DNA from: Desmodus rotundus
Taxonomy: Eukaryota; Chordata; Mammalia; Chiroptera; Phyllostomidae
Length of the DNA: 64,000 bases
Assembly (NCBI RefSeq): GCF_022682495.2
Contig: NC_071397.1
Span: forward strand, 16,025,082-16,089,081
Direction of reading: 5' to 3'
How positions within the stretch are numbered: position 1 is the first letter of the stretch; every line of letters begins with the position of its first letter. The translations under genes were made by a program, and so were the position numbers. The notes beneath the pieces were generated by a model, which was not told the origin of the DNA, made no database searches, and was given only the letters and a program-made list of their open reading frames with translations. Below, piece after piece: positions 1 through 10,704 of this stretch.

Positions 1-59
1 GGAAGCAGGTCTCACCATATTAGTACATATAAATTTCATTCTCTTTTGCCTGTATAGTA

Positions 60-345
60 TTCAGGTTTGGGATGTATTATAATTAATTTAACCTATCCTC
101 CACTATTGGCTTATTTCCAACATTTTCTACTCAAAGTGCTGCTATGAAAAGCTGTATCTAAATATTTTTACATGTGAAAGTGTACCTTTGGGAACAAATC
201 CCAGATGTTGTATTGCTGAGTTAATGGGTATGCTTATTGTGATTTTGATATGTATTATCAAATTCCCTCCATGGTGGATACACTGATTTCAATTCCTGGG
301 CATATATGGCAGCTATAGTATCTCTCATAATATCAACATAGGCAT
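60..345 (-). mobile_element. old L1M 3'-end fragment
   Basis: The plus strand reads like the antisense of an ancient mammalian L1 near the end of ORF2. It passes from a decayed 'gctgctatgaa' block to 'attgctgagttaatgggtatg' (the family has a 'gctgggtcaaagggtatg' type string) and then 'tatcaaattccctcc'. It is heavily diverged, with no frame, tail or target duplication visible. The exact L1M subfamily cannot be set by eye. Confidence 0.5.
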
Positions 346-905
346 TTTAGAATTGAAGTAGTATCCTTAAGCTCTTCTCTAGTGGTTTGTCTTTAAATAT
401 TTATATATCATCATGATTGCCTTTTCTGGAGGGTTTTTTTTTGTGTGTGAAGATTTTGTGTATAGTAAAGAAAGTTATTATTTTTTTGTAAGTTAAAAAA
501 TTTGGATGTAAGTTATCATTAGCACGGGATGATAACCATTCATGTTAACAGAGGTTACTTGTAGCTACTAAGGAATTAGAATAAATTAGAAAGACACAGG
601 AAGTAGTAGCTTACATCTTTAGGAAAAATGATTTATGTATTGGGAAGAAACCAGAATAGAAGTCAGAAGACCTGTTGTGTTCCTTTTTTATCTTTTCTTC
701 TATGGCACCTCAGTGTCCTCTGTCCACTTATTCACAGGGTTCTTGTCAGGACAGAACATAAAAGCAAATGAAATACAATATTAATATGATCAATTAATTA
801 TTAATAAGGGTAAGATGTCACTTGGGAGTATCAAATATCAGTGACATTCAATATATATTTATGGAGAATGAGCCCACTGACTTTTCTGGTGAACTTCCTC
901 CAGGA
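346..905. other. no recognised feature, AT-rich
   Basis: I see no gene, tRNA or clear repeat here. The stretch is AT-rich with short T and A runs. Nothing in it distinguishes it from neutral intergenic DNA. Confidence 0.5.
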
Positions 906-908
906 AAG

Positions 909-1147
909 ATACAATTTTGGGCCCTGGCCGGCATGGCTTGGTTGGTTGGAGTGTCGTCCTGTAATCGAAGGGTTGCAGATCCATCCCTGCCTATTATCCC
1001 CTGTCCAGGCACCTATGGGAGGCAACCAATCTATGCTTCTGTCTTGCATTGATGTTTCTCTCTCTGTCTTCTCCTCTCCCTTCCTTTCCCTCTAAAAGCA
1101 ATGAAAAAATGTCCTTGGGTGAGGATTAAAAAAATATACAATTTTGG
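909..1147 (+). mobile_element. Ves SINE with 12-bp target duplication
   Basis: This is a tRNA-derived bat SINE, mobilised by L1 and transcribed by RNA polymerase III. The body (921-1135) begins GCCCTGGCCGG and holds a decayed A box (TGGCTTGGTTGG) and B box (GGTTGCAGATCCATC). The pyrimidine-rich middle follows 'attgatgtttctctctctg', and the tail carries the motif TCCTTGGGTGAGGA before a short A run. It is flanked by ATACAATTTTGG at 909-920 and 1136-1147. The GGTGAGGA tail places it with the element at 51701, apart from the AAATCTTT-tailed copies on the minus strand. Confidence 0.93.
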
Positions 1148-1174
1148 TGAAGAATGAAAGGTTTGGCCCTAGAA

Positions 1175-1345
1175 TAAGTATCTCATTTTTCTATACCTCA
1201 GTTTCCTCATCTGTAAAATGGTGCTATTAATAGTTACTGCCTCCTAGAGTTTTTGTGAAGATTAAATTAATTAATAATATAAAACTCTTAGAAGAATCCC
1301 TGGCACCTAATAGTACTGGATAAATATTAGCCATCATCATCATTA
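1175..1345 (+). mobile_element. MIR SINE
   Basis: An ancient mammalian-wide SINE. The sense landmarks are clear: 'cctcagtttcctcatctgtaaa' type core, then a 'tgtgaagattaaat' block, then 'ccctggcacctaatagtac' and 'tggataaatattagcc'. It is old and shared by mammals, so it gives no lineage information. Confidence 0.88.
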
Positions 1346-2035
1346 TACCACTTAACTTCTCTCTTCTTTGAGTTTAAGGTTGTAAAATGACTCATTAATT
1401 CAGAATTTAAAAACTGAGAAATGGCCCTAGAAAAAATACAGTTCAAAATGTTCTAAAAATTAATAAAAAGTAATGGCTGCACAATGAACCAAAATTAAGA
1501 ATAAAAAAAGAAACAGTAACTAGAAATATTTGCAAAGCAAAGCACATCAGTGAAACTGTTTTGCCCAATGTATATGCTACCCAAGTACTGAACGTGCTGC
1601 CTATGACTATCATGTCCTTTGACCAAGTCTTAGGCAAAATTTGGAACCATGTAAAATGTGTCTGGGGATTTATTCCATTTTTTCCTCTTCTCCCCATCTC
1701 TTCCCTCAAATCTGTTGTAGGGGTGCTCATCTTGCTTTCCCAGCTGCTCATATCTATGGACCCCTCCCCACACCACAGTGTTTTACCCCGAGCAATGCGG
1801 TTTGTACTAATATATTTTTTTCTCCCTTCTTTTCTTATTGGAGGAAGGTAACAGATAAATTTGTTCACATTAGACTTTTACTTTTATCTATCTTTATGAA
1901 GAGTAGGTGATTAGGCTCGTTCTCATTCCCATCGTACAAGATGGAAAACACAAAATCCAAATGCTTAGAAATACTATGCATCTGTATGGGTCCCCCCTCT
2001 CCATCTACCTTCTTAATGTCATTTGAATTCATCCC
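1346..2035. other. no recognised feature
   Basis: Open frames run on both strands around 1443-1868, but they overlap each other, lack domain signatures and sit between old repeats. I regard them as chance frames. The plus strand from about 1680 is C/T-rich. Confidence 0.5.
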
Positions 2036-2425
2036 CTTTTATACAGGTCCACTGCCATAACCTTAAAGTCCTGTCAACTGTTACCTGGGTACCTTCCCCA
2101 GCTTCCTAAAATAAAAATCTGGCCACGTCTCTTAAAGTCTTCTGATAGCTCCATGGGATGCGGCATAAAAGCATCTTCATGTTCCCGCATCCCCTTTCCC
2201 CTGTAACTTCACCCTTTCTCATTGCCCACTCTCAGTCTGTACTTAAGACCTCTGGATTGCTCCTTCAGCTCCATACTTCCTTGGTTTGTAAATGTTTAAC
2301 CTGATAAATGTTGGCTTTTATGTTTGTTTCTTCTCTCTGATGATTACTTCATAACTTCTCCTTTTTGACTTCATTGCTACAAGGCTTGGAACCAAATTTG
2401 TCATCATCTTACAAATACATAGACA
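2036..2425 (+). mobile_element. L2 LINE fragment, left half
   Basis: This resembles the 3' half of an L2 LINE read in sense, in the 'tctgatagctccatgggatgcggcataaaagc' area. There L2 has a block on small coding remnants followed by the 'aataaaagccaaagtccttac' type string. It is continued at 3020-3385 after an L1 insertion. Divergence is high, so the call rests on the order of weak matches and on the better-preserved L2 end downstream. Confidence 0.45.
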
Positions 2426-2439
2426 TTAATAGCATGCAC

Positions 2440-3010
2440 TTTATTTCACGTTTAGGTCCACTTGTTTTCCCCACTCTTTTCCCTTTATTCCTTCCCACCT
2501 GACTCTTTAAAAAAAACTTATTCTGCATTTCTGTTACTTTTGATATCTTTGTATCTTTTTAAATATGCAAAGTACATTTTTATTTACTAACATAACATTG
2601 CCATCTTTTCCTTTATTGAATGATTTTGATTGTATTTTTTTCATTATCATTTAGAACTCTTACACCCCCCTCCCCCCACAATCGCCACACTGTTGTCCAT
2701 GAGTCCTTTTACCTTTTTGCTCAGTCCCTTCAGCCACTACCTGCCTCCCGTTAACTGTCATCCTGCTCTCATCTATGAGTCTGTCTCTATTTCGCTTGTT
2801 AGTTCAGTTTGTTCATTAGATTCCACATATGAGTGAAATCATACGGTATTTGTCTTTCTCTGATTGATTTATTTCACTTAACATAATCTTCTTCATGTCC
2901 ATCCATATTGTCGCAAAGGGTAAAACTTTTTTCTTTGTTATGGCTGAGTAGTATTCCATTGTGTAAATGTCCCATAGTTGTTTTATCCACTCATCTAGTG
3001 ATGGCTAGTG
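2440..3010 (-). mobile_element. L1 3' end, antisense, inserted in L2
   Basis: From about 2610 the plus strand is antisense L1 3' UTR, with 'tccatgagtccttttacc' and 'ctatgagtctgtctctattt'. It runs into the ORF2 C-terminus at about 2830-3003, with 'gtgaaatcatacggtatttg', 'tttatttcacttaacataat' and 'gtattccattgtgtaaatg'. The last two encode the MW-YIYTMEY / LSE-SQT block in reverse. The element is 5'-truncated at about 3003. L2 sequence lies on both sides, so the L1 is the later arrival. Confidence 0.75.
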
Positions 3011-3019
3011 TGTCTTTGA

Positions 3020-3385
3020 AAGTTTCCTTAAATCCTTTCTGGAGCAAGGTAGGCAGTAACTAATTAACTAAAAATAAATAAATATCTTACTTATTTAAAT
3101 ACCTGCTCCTACATTTCCTTCCAAATCCAGCCTACATATTTCCTCCTTTGTCTTCTTGGGCCATGCCTTCCTTCCTTCTGGTTTAGCTCTCTGTCCTCTA
3201 TGACTCCATATCACTTTGAGTTACTATTATAACTCCAATCAGTCTTTATCATAAATGTTTGTTTCTACACCAAACTGAACTATTTTGTGGGGGCATTTTT
3301 TCATTTATTACTGTGTCTCCAGCTTCTAGGGCAGTATTTGCACATGTTAAGCATGTGATAAAGTATTCACTGAATAAATGGATAA
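3020..3385 (+). mobile_element. L2 LINE 3' end, right half
   Basis: The sense 3' end of L2. A pyrimidine-rich stretch ('cctcctttgtcttcttgggcc') leads to the terminal block 'tgtgtctccagcttctaggg', then 'gcatgtgataaagtattcac' and 'tgaataaatgg'. The last two are a decayed form of the L2 'cagtaggtgctcaataaat...ttgaatga' terminus. It is separated from 2036-2425 by the L1. Confidence 0.7.
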
Positions 3386-4439
3386 ATAATTGTACAAACC
3401 AAATATATAACTTTTTTAAGTTGGACAATTTTTTTAAGAATACAAAACATCTGATCAGGTCAGCTCTCCTACTGGGAACCTATTTGAGAATATGGTTACA
3501 TTGCTGACATTAATATACTACTTCCTTCATTATTTCTTTGAAAATATGGGAGGAAAGCTTTTCTGTGCTCATTTCTAGAGGTGATATTTTCAAGGCAACT
3601 ATCTTCAGATTGATCACAGTGTGTTTGGGACAAAAAGTGCCAGGAACACAAATGTTTAATTTGTTGGTGTTTAAAATCTCCCCTGAACAGAGAAATAACT
3701 TAGTTCCCAGGAGGAAGATGATGGCCCCTTTGATCAGGCACTGAAGATCAGGGGAGAATGTGGAAAAAGAAATGGGCAAGCACAAGCTAATGTGTTCTTA
3801 CCTAGAAGAAAACCTTGTATCTCCCCACTTCCCCTACTGCTAAGTTTCTAATTGTTAGATGATAGTAATTAAAAGGCTTACAGTTTTGGTGTTGGTCTCA
3901 TTGAAGCTCCCAGGACAGGTGTGTAAACAATAAGACATGCTGCTCTGTCCACTGGCAGCCCAGTGAGCTGGCCATTTGGTGATAATTTTCCAGTGATTTG
4001 TTAGTTGAGCTCTTGCCATGAGCTCCAGCGAGACTTACATGAGTCTGTTGGGTTTCTTCTCTGCAGAACCTAGCCATGTGCAGTATTTCCTGATGACAAG
4101 AAGGAAAAGTCAAAAGAGCACCAGAGAAAGATGCAGATACTTGAAAAAATATTAATCATTGAAAGAATACTTTTCTTATTTGTTGTCATTGCTTGGTTCA
4201 TCTGTTTGAATCAAGGAAAAAATAATGCTATGATCATGCCTGTAAATATGAAAATCTGAGTGAAAATAGCTGCCCAGCATTTCATGTATATTTGGGGTCA
4301 CCTGTGATAGATTCCCAGGTTTCCTTTAAGTACTTTGGAAACTGACACACCTGGTATAAGTTAGACATGTCATCTTTTTTTATGTCCAGCCATAGATTTA
4401 TCACCAAGTGTTGGGAATTGATGTAGATTTAATTTTTTA
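3386..4439. other. no recognised feature
   Basis: Unique-looking sequence. Short open frames at 3510-3785 and 3898-4113 on the minus strand have no domain signature and no splice context I trust. I found no repeat landmark. Confidence 0.45.
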
Positions 4440-4660
4440 GGTCTTTTAGGTTAGTTATCTTGGGTGAATTTAATATTCACTTTGATATTCCTCTAAGGTC
4501 CTCTGACATGAAAATTTATGTCTGTGCTAGAGGCCTTTTTCTTCTTTTTTCCCCCAGTATATTCTTTGCTCATTCATGTAAAGGACACGTTTTAGACCTT
4601 GTGTTCTGTCTAAGTTCATTTCTAGAATATATTCTACAAGGCCTAAAAAAATGAGTCTCG
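4440..4660 (+). mobile_element. fossil L2/CR1-clade endonuclease fragment
   Basis: One frame of about 60 codons starts with a GEFNIHFD-like string and, after a decayed middle, has a HSCKGHVLDLVF-like string. In L2/CR1-type LINEs the apurinic endonuclease carries a GDFNIH block. About 40 residues later it has a THxxGHTLDLV block ahead of the catalytic SDH. Both blocks appear here in the right order and spacing, in one frame. The rest of the element is not recognisable, and a chance match cannot be excluded. Confidence 0.5.
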
Positions 4661-4997
4661 GTTTTAATGAATTCTCTTTGGTTATTTAAGGCACACCTAT
4701 TACTAGATACCATCAGATTGGCTGTAACACTTTGTCACTGGTCACGTGGAGAGCACAGACGGTTCCTTGGGGTAGAATGGGTTTACCCTTTCTACCTATA
4801 ACCATCACGACAAAATCTAGTGATGTAAGGAGCACCTCTTGACTAATAAGTGGAAGGGAGGTGGTAAGGTTTTAGTTAAGTTGGTGTTTTGTGGAGCACT
4901 GGAACCTCGGGATGCTTGATAGAAAAGGGGCTCTCTATCAAGTTTAGTACCTTATATCTCCCTTCTTTAGCTCCATAAAAGTGTTCTGAGTCAATTT

Positions 4998-5030
4998 CCA
5001 TGTGTGTGTGTGTATGTGTGTGTGTGTGGA
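4998..5030. repeat. TG microsatellite
   Basis: A run of TG dinucleotides interrupted once by TATG, ending in a G-rich cap. It directly precedes the LTR that follows. Confidence 0.9.
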
Positions 5031-5033
5031 GGG

Positions 5034-5700
5034 GGGTTCAATTCAATTAAATTCTGACACTGTCTACCCAGAAATTGAATCAGATTCCAGTGTGCTCATC
5101 TAGCAGGACCACCCTCCACTTCAGAATCCAGTGGCAAGCCTGGGTTGTTACCTGTACTTCTGACCCACCTATCAAAATCAGAGGTTCCCATAACCCCTTC
5201 CTTGGGTTCAGAAGATTTGCTAGAACAGCTCACAGAACTGAGAAAACCCACTGACTCACTAGGTTACTGATTTATTACAAAGGGTATTAAAGGACTTAAA
5301 CCAACAGCCTGATGAAGAGACACGCAGGGTGAGGTCCTTGTGGTGCTGGGGGCTGTCAAGGTGGCAGATGGAAACATTCTAGTTCCTCAGCCTGGAAGCT
5401 CCTGGAAGAAAAAGGGCCAATGAGCTGTCCTTTGGGGGGTTTATGCAGATTTCCGTACGTAGTCGTGATTGACTAAGTTATTGGCCATTGGGGATTGTTT
5501 CAACCTCAAGCCCTTCTCCCTTCTCCAGAAATCAGAGGGTGAGACTAAAAGTTCCAGTTCTCTGACTACATGGTTGTCTCCTATTGCAACCAACACTCTT
5601 GGGTGGTGTCCAAAACTCATCCTTAACATACTAAGAGATACCATTGTAGCTCTCATCACTTCGGAAATTCTAAGGGGTTTGGGAGCTATGAACTAAGAAC
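5034..5700 (-). mobile_element. ancient ERV-type LTR, minus strand
   Basis: Read on the minus strand, this is a mammalian LTR. It carries a 'ggccaatgg' area, a GGTTGAAACAATCCCC-like block and, further on, an AATAAA-type signal ('cctttgtaataaat'). After that comes a 'gttctgtgagctgttctagc' block and the terminal 'gtgtcagaatttaattgaat' near 5040-5060. I recognise the overall pattern as an old LTR of mammalian ERVs but cannot assign the family. There is no internal retroviral coding sequence beside it, so it is a solo LTR. Confidence 0.6.
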
Positions 5701-5730
5701 TGTGGGTGAAGACCAAATATATCTGAGAAA

Positions 5731-6472
5731 TATGAGGTCTGTCCATGAAGTATCCAGCCATGCAAAATGTAAAATAGAGACATTTATTGAAGAAGGTACA
5801 AGATACAAGAAACACTACATAGGACAATGATGCTTCAGTCCCCTTATAGGCACCTTGAGACCTCACACAGTTCTCCCAATCACCATCAGCTGCCCCATCA
5901 TGTTTTCCTGAATCGCATCGACAGTCTGAAATCTCTTCCCTTTCAAAGGTCAGTTTAGTTTTGGGAAAAGCCAGTAATTTTTGGAATCCCCAGATCAGTT
6001 TCTAGTTTTCGCACTGTCAGTCACTGATCTTTGTTGATTGCAACCCGTACACATTCAACATTCTCAGGTGTTCTACTTGTTACAGGCCTTCTAGAACGTG
6101 GACTGCTGTCAACAGATTCTCAACGATTTTTGAAGCTTTTATGTCACATTTTTATTTGCACTGCACTCATTACACTGTCCCAAAAAAACATTCAGAATCA
6201 TCTGAATAGTTTCCTGAGGGTGTCAAGATTAATGCAAAATTTGGTGGAGATTCATTGCTCTACTCACTCAGTCATTTTGAATGCAACAGCCACACAGTGC
6301 ACATGCTCACTCAATGGCATCTACTGCCCCCACTGACTAGTACAGTGAAGTTGTCATTATTCATGCATGTGCATTACAGTCTGCTCTCCTTGGCTGCCAT
6401 GTTACATCGATGCTGCACAAACCATTTTCATTATATTAACAATGGCTGGAATTTTTCTGGACAGACCTCATA
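5731..6472 (-). mobile_element. mariner transposon, internally deleted
   Basis: A Tc1/mariner relic of 738 bp (5733-6470) between TA target dinucleotides (5731-5732 and 6471-6472). The inverted ends are TGAGGTCTGTCCA at the left and its complement at the right, extending with mismatches through ATTCCAGCCAT (about 30 bp). On the minus strand, broken frames around 6030-6250 keep the N-terminal helix-turn-helix linker of a mariner transposase. Recognisable pieces are a SRTPENVE-like string and an INKDQ-LT string ahead of DLGIPK. A C-terminal piece near 5850-5950 contains an IQENMMGQLM-like string. The stretch between them that should hold the catalytic DD34D triad is missing. A full mariner is about 1.3 kb, so roughly 0.5-0.6 kb was lost. 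It is non-autonomous and dead. Confidence 0.9.
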
Positions 6473-6496
6473 TTTCAGTTATCTGAATAACCAAAT

Positions 6497-6552
6497 ATAT
6501 ATGTATGTGTGTGTGTATTACATATGCATGGGTATATATATAATATATATTA
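6497..6552. repeat. AT/GT microsatellite
   Basis: A mixed run of TA and TG dinucleotides broken by a 'tgcatggg' stretch, just outside the mariner right end. Confidence 0.8.
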
Positions 6553-7125
6553 TAAATCACAGTATAACACTCCAAATGCACATTAGCATAGTAAAGGCTT
6601 TAAAAGGCCTTGCATTACTAGATTAATTTTGTTTAATTCAGTGTTTCTCAGGAATATTTGATAATGAGAGTCTTTGTTAAGGTAATGTTATTAACATCGT
6701 CACCACTTTAACATGCTGGCCTCTCAGCATGCTGGTCTTTTTTTAGGTCGTGCAAATTTTTTATAGTAAATGCAAACATCAGGTGTACACAGCCATGATT
6801 CTCTAAATATATGGAACAAAACTCCCTGCTTTGGTTAATTCCTGTAGCAAGTGCTTATTAAGTGCTGTGTGAGACATGACACATGAAGACGTAAACAATA
6901 AAGCAACTACAATTTTGAAGGGTGCAGTACTGTTTATACTTCAAGGATGGAAGTGCTCATTGTGTGGCAGGAATTATTGCCAGAGGAAGCGAGGAGGCCT
7001 GATGTGGTACAAGGAGCCCTGGACTGAATCACAAGACCAAAGTCAGGTAAATGCCTTGTCACTAGACAGGCTTTATGATGTTGGTCAATTTAACCAAGGT
7101 TCAGTGTATATCACTTGCAAAATGG
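6553..7125. other. no recognised feature
   Basis: Unique sequence with one short direct repeat (CATGCTGG twice within 20 bp near 6713-6735). An open frame at 6876-7199 overlaps the start of the next LTR and shows no domain. Confidence 0.45.
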
Positions 7126-7129
7126 GCTT

Positions 7130-7701
7130 ATATAGTAGACAGAATTCTAAAGATGGGACCTCCGAGATTCCTACTATCTCCTTATTCAGTCAAACATGAA
7201 TCTAGGTACTGCTAGGAAGGCATTTTGCAGATGGAATGAAAGTCCCAAGTCAGGTGACCTTAGAATAGAGTGATTATATAGGTGGACCTAATCTAAGCAT
7301 ACTAGCCCTTTCAACACAGAGAGTTTTCTTAGCCAGTGAGAATAAATGAGAAAGTTTCTGCTGGCTTGGCGGAAGAAAGCAAACAGCTATGTTGTGATCT
7401 CTCAATGGGGCACATGGCTTCAAAAGGCGGAGAGTCATCCTGACCAATCAAGAACATAAGCACCTCCACCCCCCACTTAGAAGGAAATGAATTTTGCTAA
7501 CAATTGCCAACAATCAGTGGGCTTGGAACAGGACTGAAACCTCAGATGAAGGTGTGCAGCTGCCTGGCATCTTGATTTCAGAGGACCTGGCGAACTTATG
7601 TCTGGAGTCCTGACTCAAGTAAATTGGGAGTAATAAATTTGTGTTGCTTTAAGCTGCTGAATTTGTTCTAATTAAAGCAGCAATTGGAAACTAAAACACC
7701 T
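7130..7701 (+). mobile_element. MLT1-like MaLR LTR
   Basis: It begins near 'gtagacagaattctaaagatg' and contains the 'gtgattatataggtggacctaatc' block. A 'caccttgatttcag'-like string ('catcttgatttcagagg') follows. It ends in the typical 'gtaataaatttgtgttgctttaag' block, then 'gcagcaattggaaactaa'. These landmarks in order match MLT1-type non-coding LTRs of the mammalian ERVL-MaLR group. No internal region follows. Confidence 0.68.
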
Positions 7702-7869
7702 TATTACCCATCCTACCTTGTTAAGATGAAAATGAATTAAGACGGGATGTGCGTGGCAGCACTTTGTAGTGTGAAGACGAGTACGTTTGTCAAAGTCCAA
7801 AACGGACCCTGTGATTTCCCACCCCAAATCTGCTTCTCTCTGAGTCTTCATTTTAGCAAATGGTACCAT

Positions 7870-8012
7870 CATCGTCCAAGCCTAAAACCTGGAAGTTATC
7901 TTCTCTATTTATGTTTTTCCTTTACCCTCCAAATCTAATCTACTAGCGGGTCCTTGTACTCCCAGAATAGTGTCTGGCACATACAAGGTCCTCCAAAATA
8001 CTTGAGTGAATG
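7870..8012 (+). mobile_element. L2 LINE 3' end
   Basis: A decayed sense L2 fragment. A 'caagcctaaaacctggaagt' block resembles the L2 'aaaaccttggagtcatcc' segment. Then comes the terminal 'agtgtctggcacatacaagg' and 'cttgagtgaatgataa'. Confidence 0.6.
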
Positions 8013-8084
8013 ATAATTATCCCCTGAATTAAGTCACCTAGAAAATTGCATCCATGAAGTCCTTGGTCTTTGGGATGTCTGTTA

Positions 8085-8528
8085 CTGTGGTAAATGAGAT
8101 TTTTTTTTCATAAGTACTTGCTCCCTTCCTCATTCTTAACCTCAGTGGAAGAAGTCTGCTTCCCTGCCTTATTCACGCTAATCTTGGCCATGAACTGGCT
8201 TTGACGAGTGGGAGTAGACAGAAGTGGCAATCTGCTAGTTTTGAACAGATGGCCCTAGGAGTCATCGGTCTGTCCACCTGCCCCCTTTGGGAGCTCCAGA
8301 CTTTTGCATTAATAGAACATGCTCTAGGTATTTGCTACCTTTCCAACTTGGACCTCAGAATGAGACATACAGAGTAGAGTAGCCCCAGCCACCCACATTC
8401 TGCAGGGAGAAACAGATCTCTCCCAGTCAACTGCATAAGAGTGAGATAATAAATAATTGTTCAAGCCACTGATTTTTGGGTTGGTTTGTTATGCAGTCAT
8501 TAGAAAAGCAATAGTTGACTAATACACT
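8085..8528 (+). mobile_element. MLT1-like MaLR LTR
   Basis: Its 3' end is diagnostic: 'gtgagataataaataattg', then 'aagccactgatttttggg', then 'tgttatgcag...gcaatagttgactaatac'. The inside has the expected 'agtgggagtagacagaagtg' and 'ccagccacccacattctgcag' type segments. It is old, with the ends only approximately placed. Confidence 0.65.
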
Positions 8529-8654
8529 TTTCTAAGGCTGTAACACTCCTACAGTCTATGAAATAATGTGCCTCAGTTCAGCGATTTAATGAGGTTATTT
8601 AAAAACTGATTTTGTCAGTTAAATACACTAAGCTCATTCATTTTGAAATTGAAG

Positions 8655-8812
8655 AGACATAAAAATGGAAGAAAAATTAGAAATCATTCAGTTTGCAACT
8701 CTCATTTTGCACATAAGGCAATTGATGTCCAGGTGTGTCCAAGCTCATATAATTAATTCATTGTAGAGAGAGGACTGAAGTCCAGAGCTCCTGCAGCCGT
8801 GCCTCAAAGGCC
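8655..8812 (-). mobile_element. MIR-type SINE, antisense
   Basis: The plus strand reads as reverse-complement MIR: 'ctcattttgcacataaggcaa', 'gtccaggtgtgtccaagctca', then 'gaggactgaagtccagagctcc'. The order fits MIR's 'cattttacagatgagg / cccaaggtcac / ggattcgaaccc' landmarks. Confidence 0.6.
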
Positions 8813-9404
8813 CTAATGGGAGAATTTGATGATAAGGAGACCAAATTGTATGTGGAAATCGGTTCGTTTTGTAACTTTCTTTGAAATATGCCAAGAGCAA
8901 GAAGCCGAATAAAAGGCAACAAAGGCTTTGGGGGAAAAGCATGATATATTTTTTAATGTTCTTTGGGAGCATACTGCCCTGTGCTCCTATTAGCTATCAT
9001 CAGAAATGTAATTTCAGCCACCATTGATATGCTGATTAGACACAGCCTTATGTTTGGATCTCCACTGACAGGTAGGGCCTAAATTTGTATCCCATTAAAA
9101 GAATAGGTAACATTCAATAGGAAGATTCCCTCATGTGAAACTTGGGTAAAACAGTTAATTCCAAGTGACTTCCACTACTGCCTGTTTTATAAACACAGCT
9201 GCCCTTTCCTTAAAGAAAATCACATTAGACACTTTTTAGGGGCTATTCAACTTAGATAAGGATTGCTCTATTTTGCTGGAATTTTGAATTTAGGAGAGGC
9301 CACTTGCCTTAGGAAAATGCTGTAGATTATAAATTGGTTCCACTTAAAAAGCTAATAATATTATATTAAGACATTATAGGGTTGTAACTTCCAGAGGTTC
9401 CCGT
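8813..9404. other. no recognised feature
   Basis: Unique sequence. A short stretch around 8985-9060 ('ttagctatcatcagaaatg', 'ccaccattgatatgctgatt') has the look of slowly evolving non-coding DNA, but I cannot test conservation here. Confidence 0.4.
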
Positions 9405-9625
9405 ATCATTTTTAAAAATTTTATTCTTGTTCTATTACAGTTGTCCCAATTTCCCCTGCTTTGGCCTCCTCCAACCCACCCCACCCCTGCTCCCACAGTC
9501 CATTCCCCCCAGTTGTCTATGTCCGTGGGTCTTTCATATGTGTTCTTTGACTACTCCCTTCCCCTACCTTCAGCCTCCTTACTCTTTCTGTTTTAACCTA
9601 GTGGGCATCTTGACCAAATATCACC
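9405..9625 (-). mobile_element. bat L1 3' UTR fragment
   Basis: Antisense L1 3' end. An A/T tail region leads to 'ttctattacagttgtcccaat', the terminal motif shared by every bat L1 end in this window. The C-rich 3' UTR ('cccagttgtctatgtccgtgg') follows, and the fragment fades near 9600 (5' truncation). Confidence 0.82.
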
Positions 9626-9964
9626 TTTAATAGCCTTAGAAATTCTGTAGGTTCTCTAACTGTAGTAATTCAAATCTAGGTATACTATATTGAAATGATT
9701 AAATACATCCAAGTTCTTTTTTAAAGAAAGCAAATTTATTACATCATACAGGTTCTTTTGGAAGATGGTGAATTTTGGATAAAGAGCCAGCTCAATGTGT
9801 GGTACAAAATAAGCAATGCTCAAAAAATTCATATTTACTTAATACCTAAAAGTATGCAATTGGGAGCTAGGTAAGTAACCATTAATAAACTCATGTTTCT
9901 GTAGTTCTCTCAATGAGTAATTCAGGCTCAAGCACATCAAATCTATTATTTGGAGCCGGATTAA

Positions 9965-10125
9965 CAATGTTGGGGTGGATATCAGACTAATCTATGAAGC
10001 TTTATAAAAAAATGCAGGTGCTGGGACCTGCAACTAGGACTCAGGCTCCTCAGCACTGTGCTCTTTGCTTGTTTTTAAAGCTGTACAGATGATTCTGATA
10101 TCCGGCCCTTGAGTTCACTGGGCTC
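9965..10125 (+). mobile_element. hAT-Charlie-type non-autonomous element
   Basis: Segments 'aaaaaatgcaggtgctggg', 'gactcaggctcctcag' and 'gtacagatgattctgatatc' recall the MER1/MER20-like hAT elements of mammals. These have an 'aaatgcagattcctgggcccca...gattctgattcag' signature. The terminal repeats are too eroded to define. Confidence 0.45.
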
Positions 10126-10704
10126 TAAGGGTTTTATTTTTATGATGTTAGATGTAGTCCAGTTCACTCTGCCTTACCTGTTTTGTTCCATGAATGGGGA
10201 ATAATTTAAAAACGTTAGTTCTGTTAATATTAATAGTAAATTATGATGGCTAGTTATGTTGCACTTATATAGCTATGGTTCAAGTTTAATTTCAAGAATT
10301 TAAAGCTTCTTAAAAAGCAAGAAAAATTTATAACTTGTAAAGGAAAGTTTCTGTACTCTGGGCTTTTCTGAGATTTTTAAACTTTAATTATGTATTCCTC
10401 TTTATCTCAAGTGTCTTGATCTGCTTTTAAATATTATCTTTCATTTAGAGGTTGATTAATAAATAGTTAAATAGGTGAATGCATGCAGCAAAATAAAATG
10501 AGATTTAATTTTCTAAGTATAATTCTAGCACTCTAGATCTCATTAAAATATCTATTTATAAATTGTTTTTGAATTTTTAAAAAGATTTTTATATTATCTT
10601 TTCTATTTTTTAACAAAAACTTTTTACGCAATCTGTTTATCTCCTTAAAACTTGGATATCTCAGAAAACAACAAAAAACCAAAATCTTCAGTAATCCTAC
10701 AATT
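10126..10704. other. no recognised feature, very AT-rich
   Basis: A run of AT-rich sequence with many short homopolymers. It may be further decayed L1M, but no landmark is certain. Confidence 0.45.

Noticed and set aside
921..1010. tRNA gene at the SINE head
   Set aside because: The A and B boxes are decayed, the cloverleaf cannot be closed, and the sequence continues into a Ves body with tail and TSD.
1443..1868. 141-codon minus-strand frame
   Set aside because: It overlaps open frames on the other strand, has no domain signature, no splice context and composition like the flanking AT-rich DNA.
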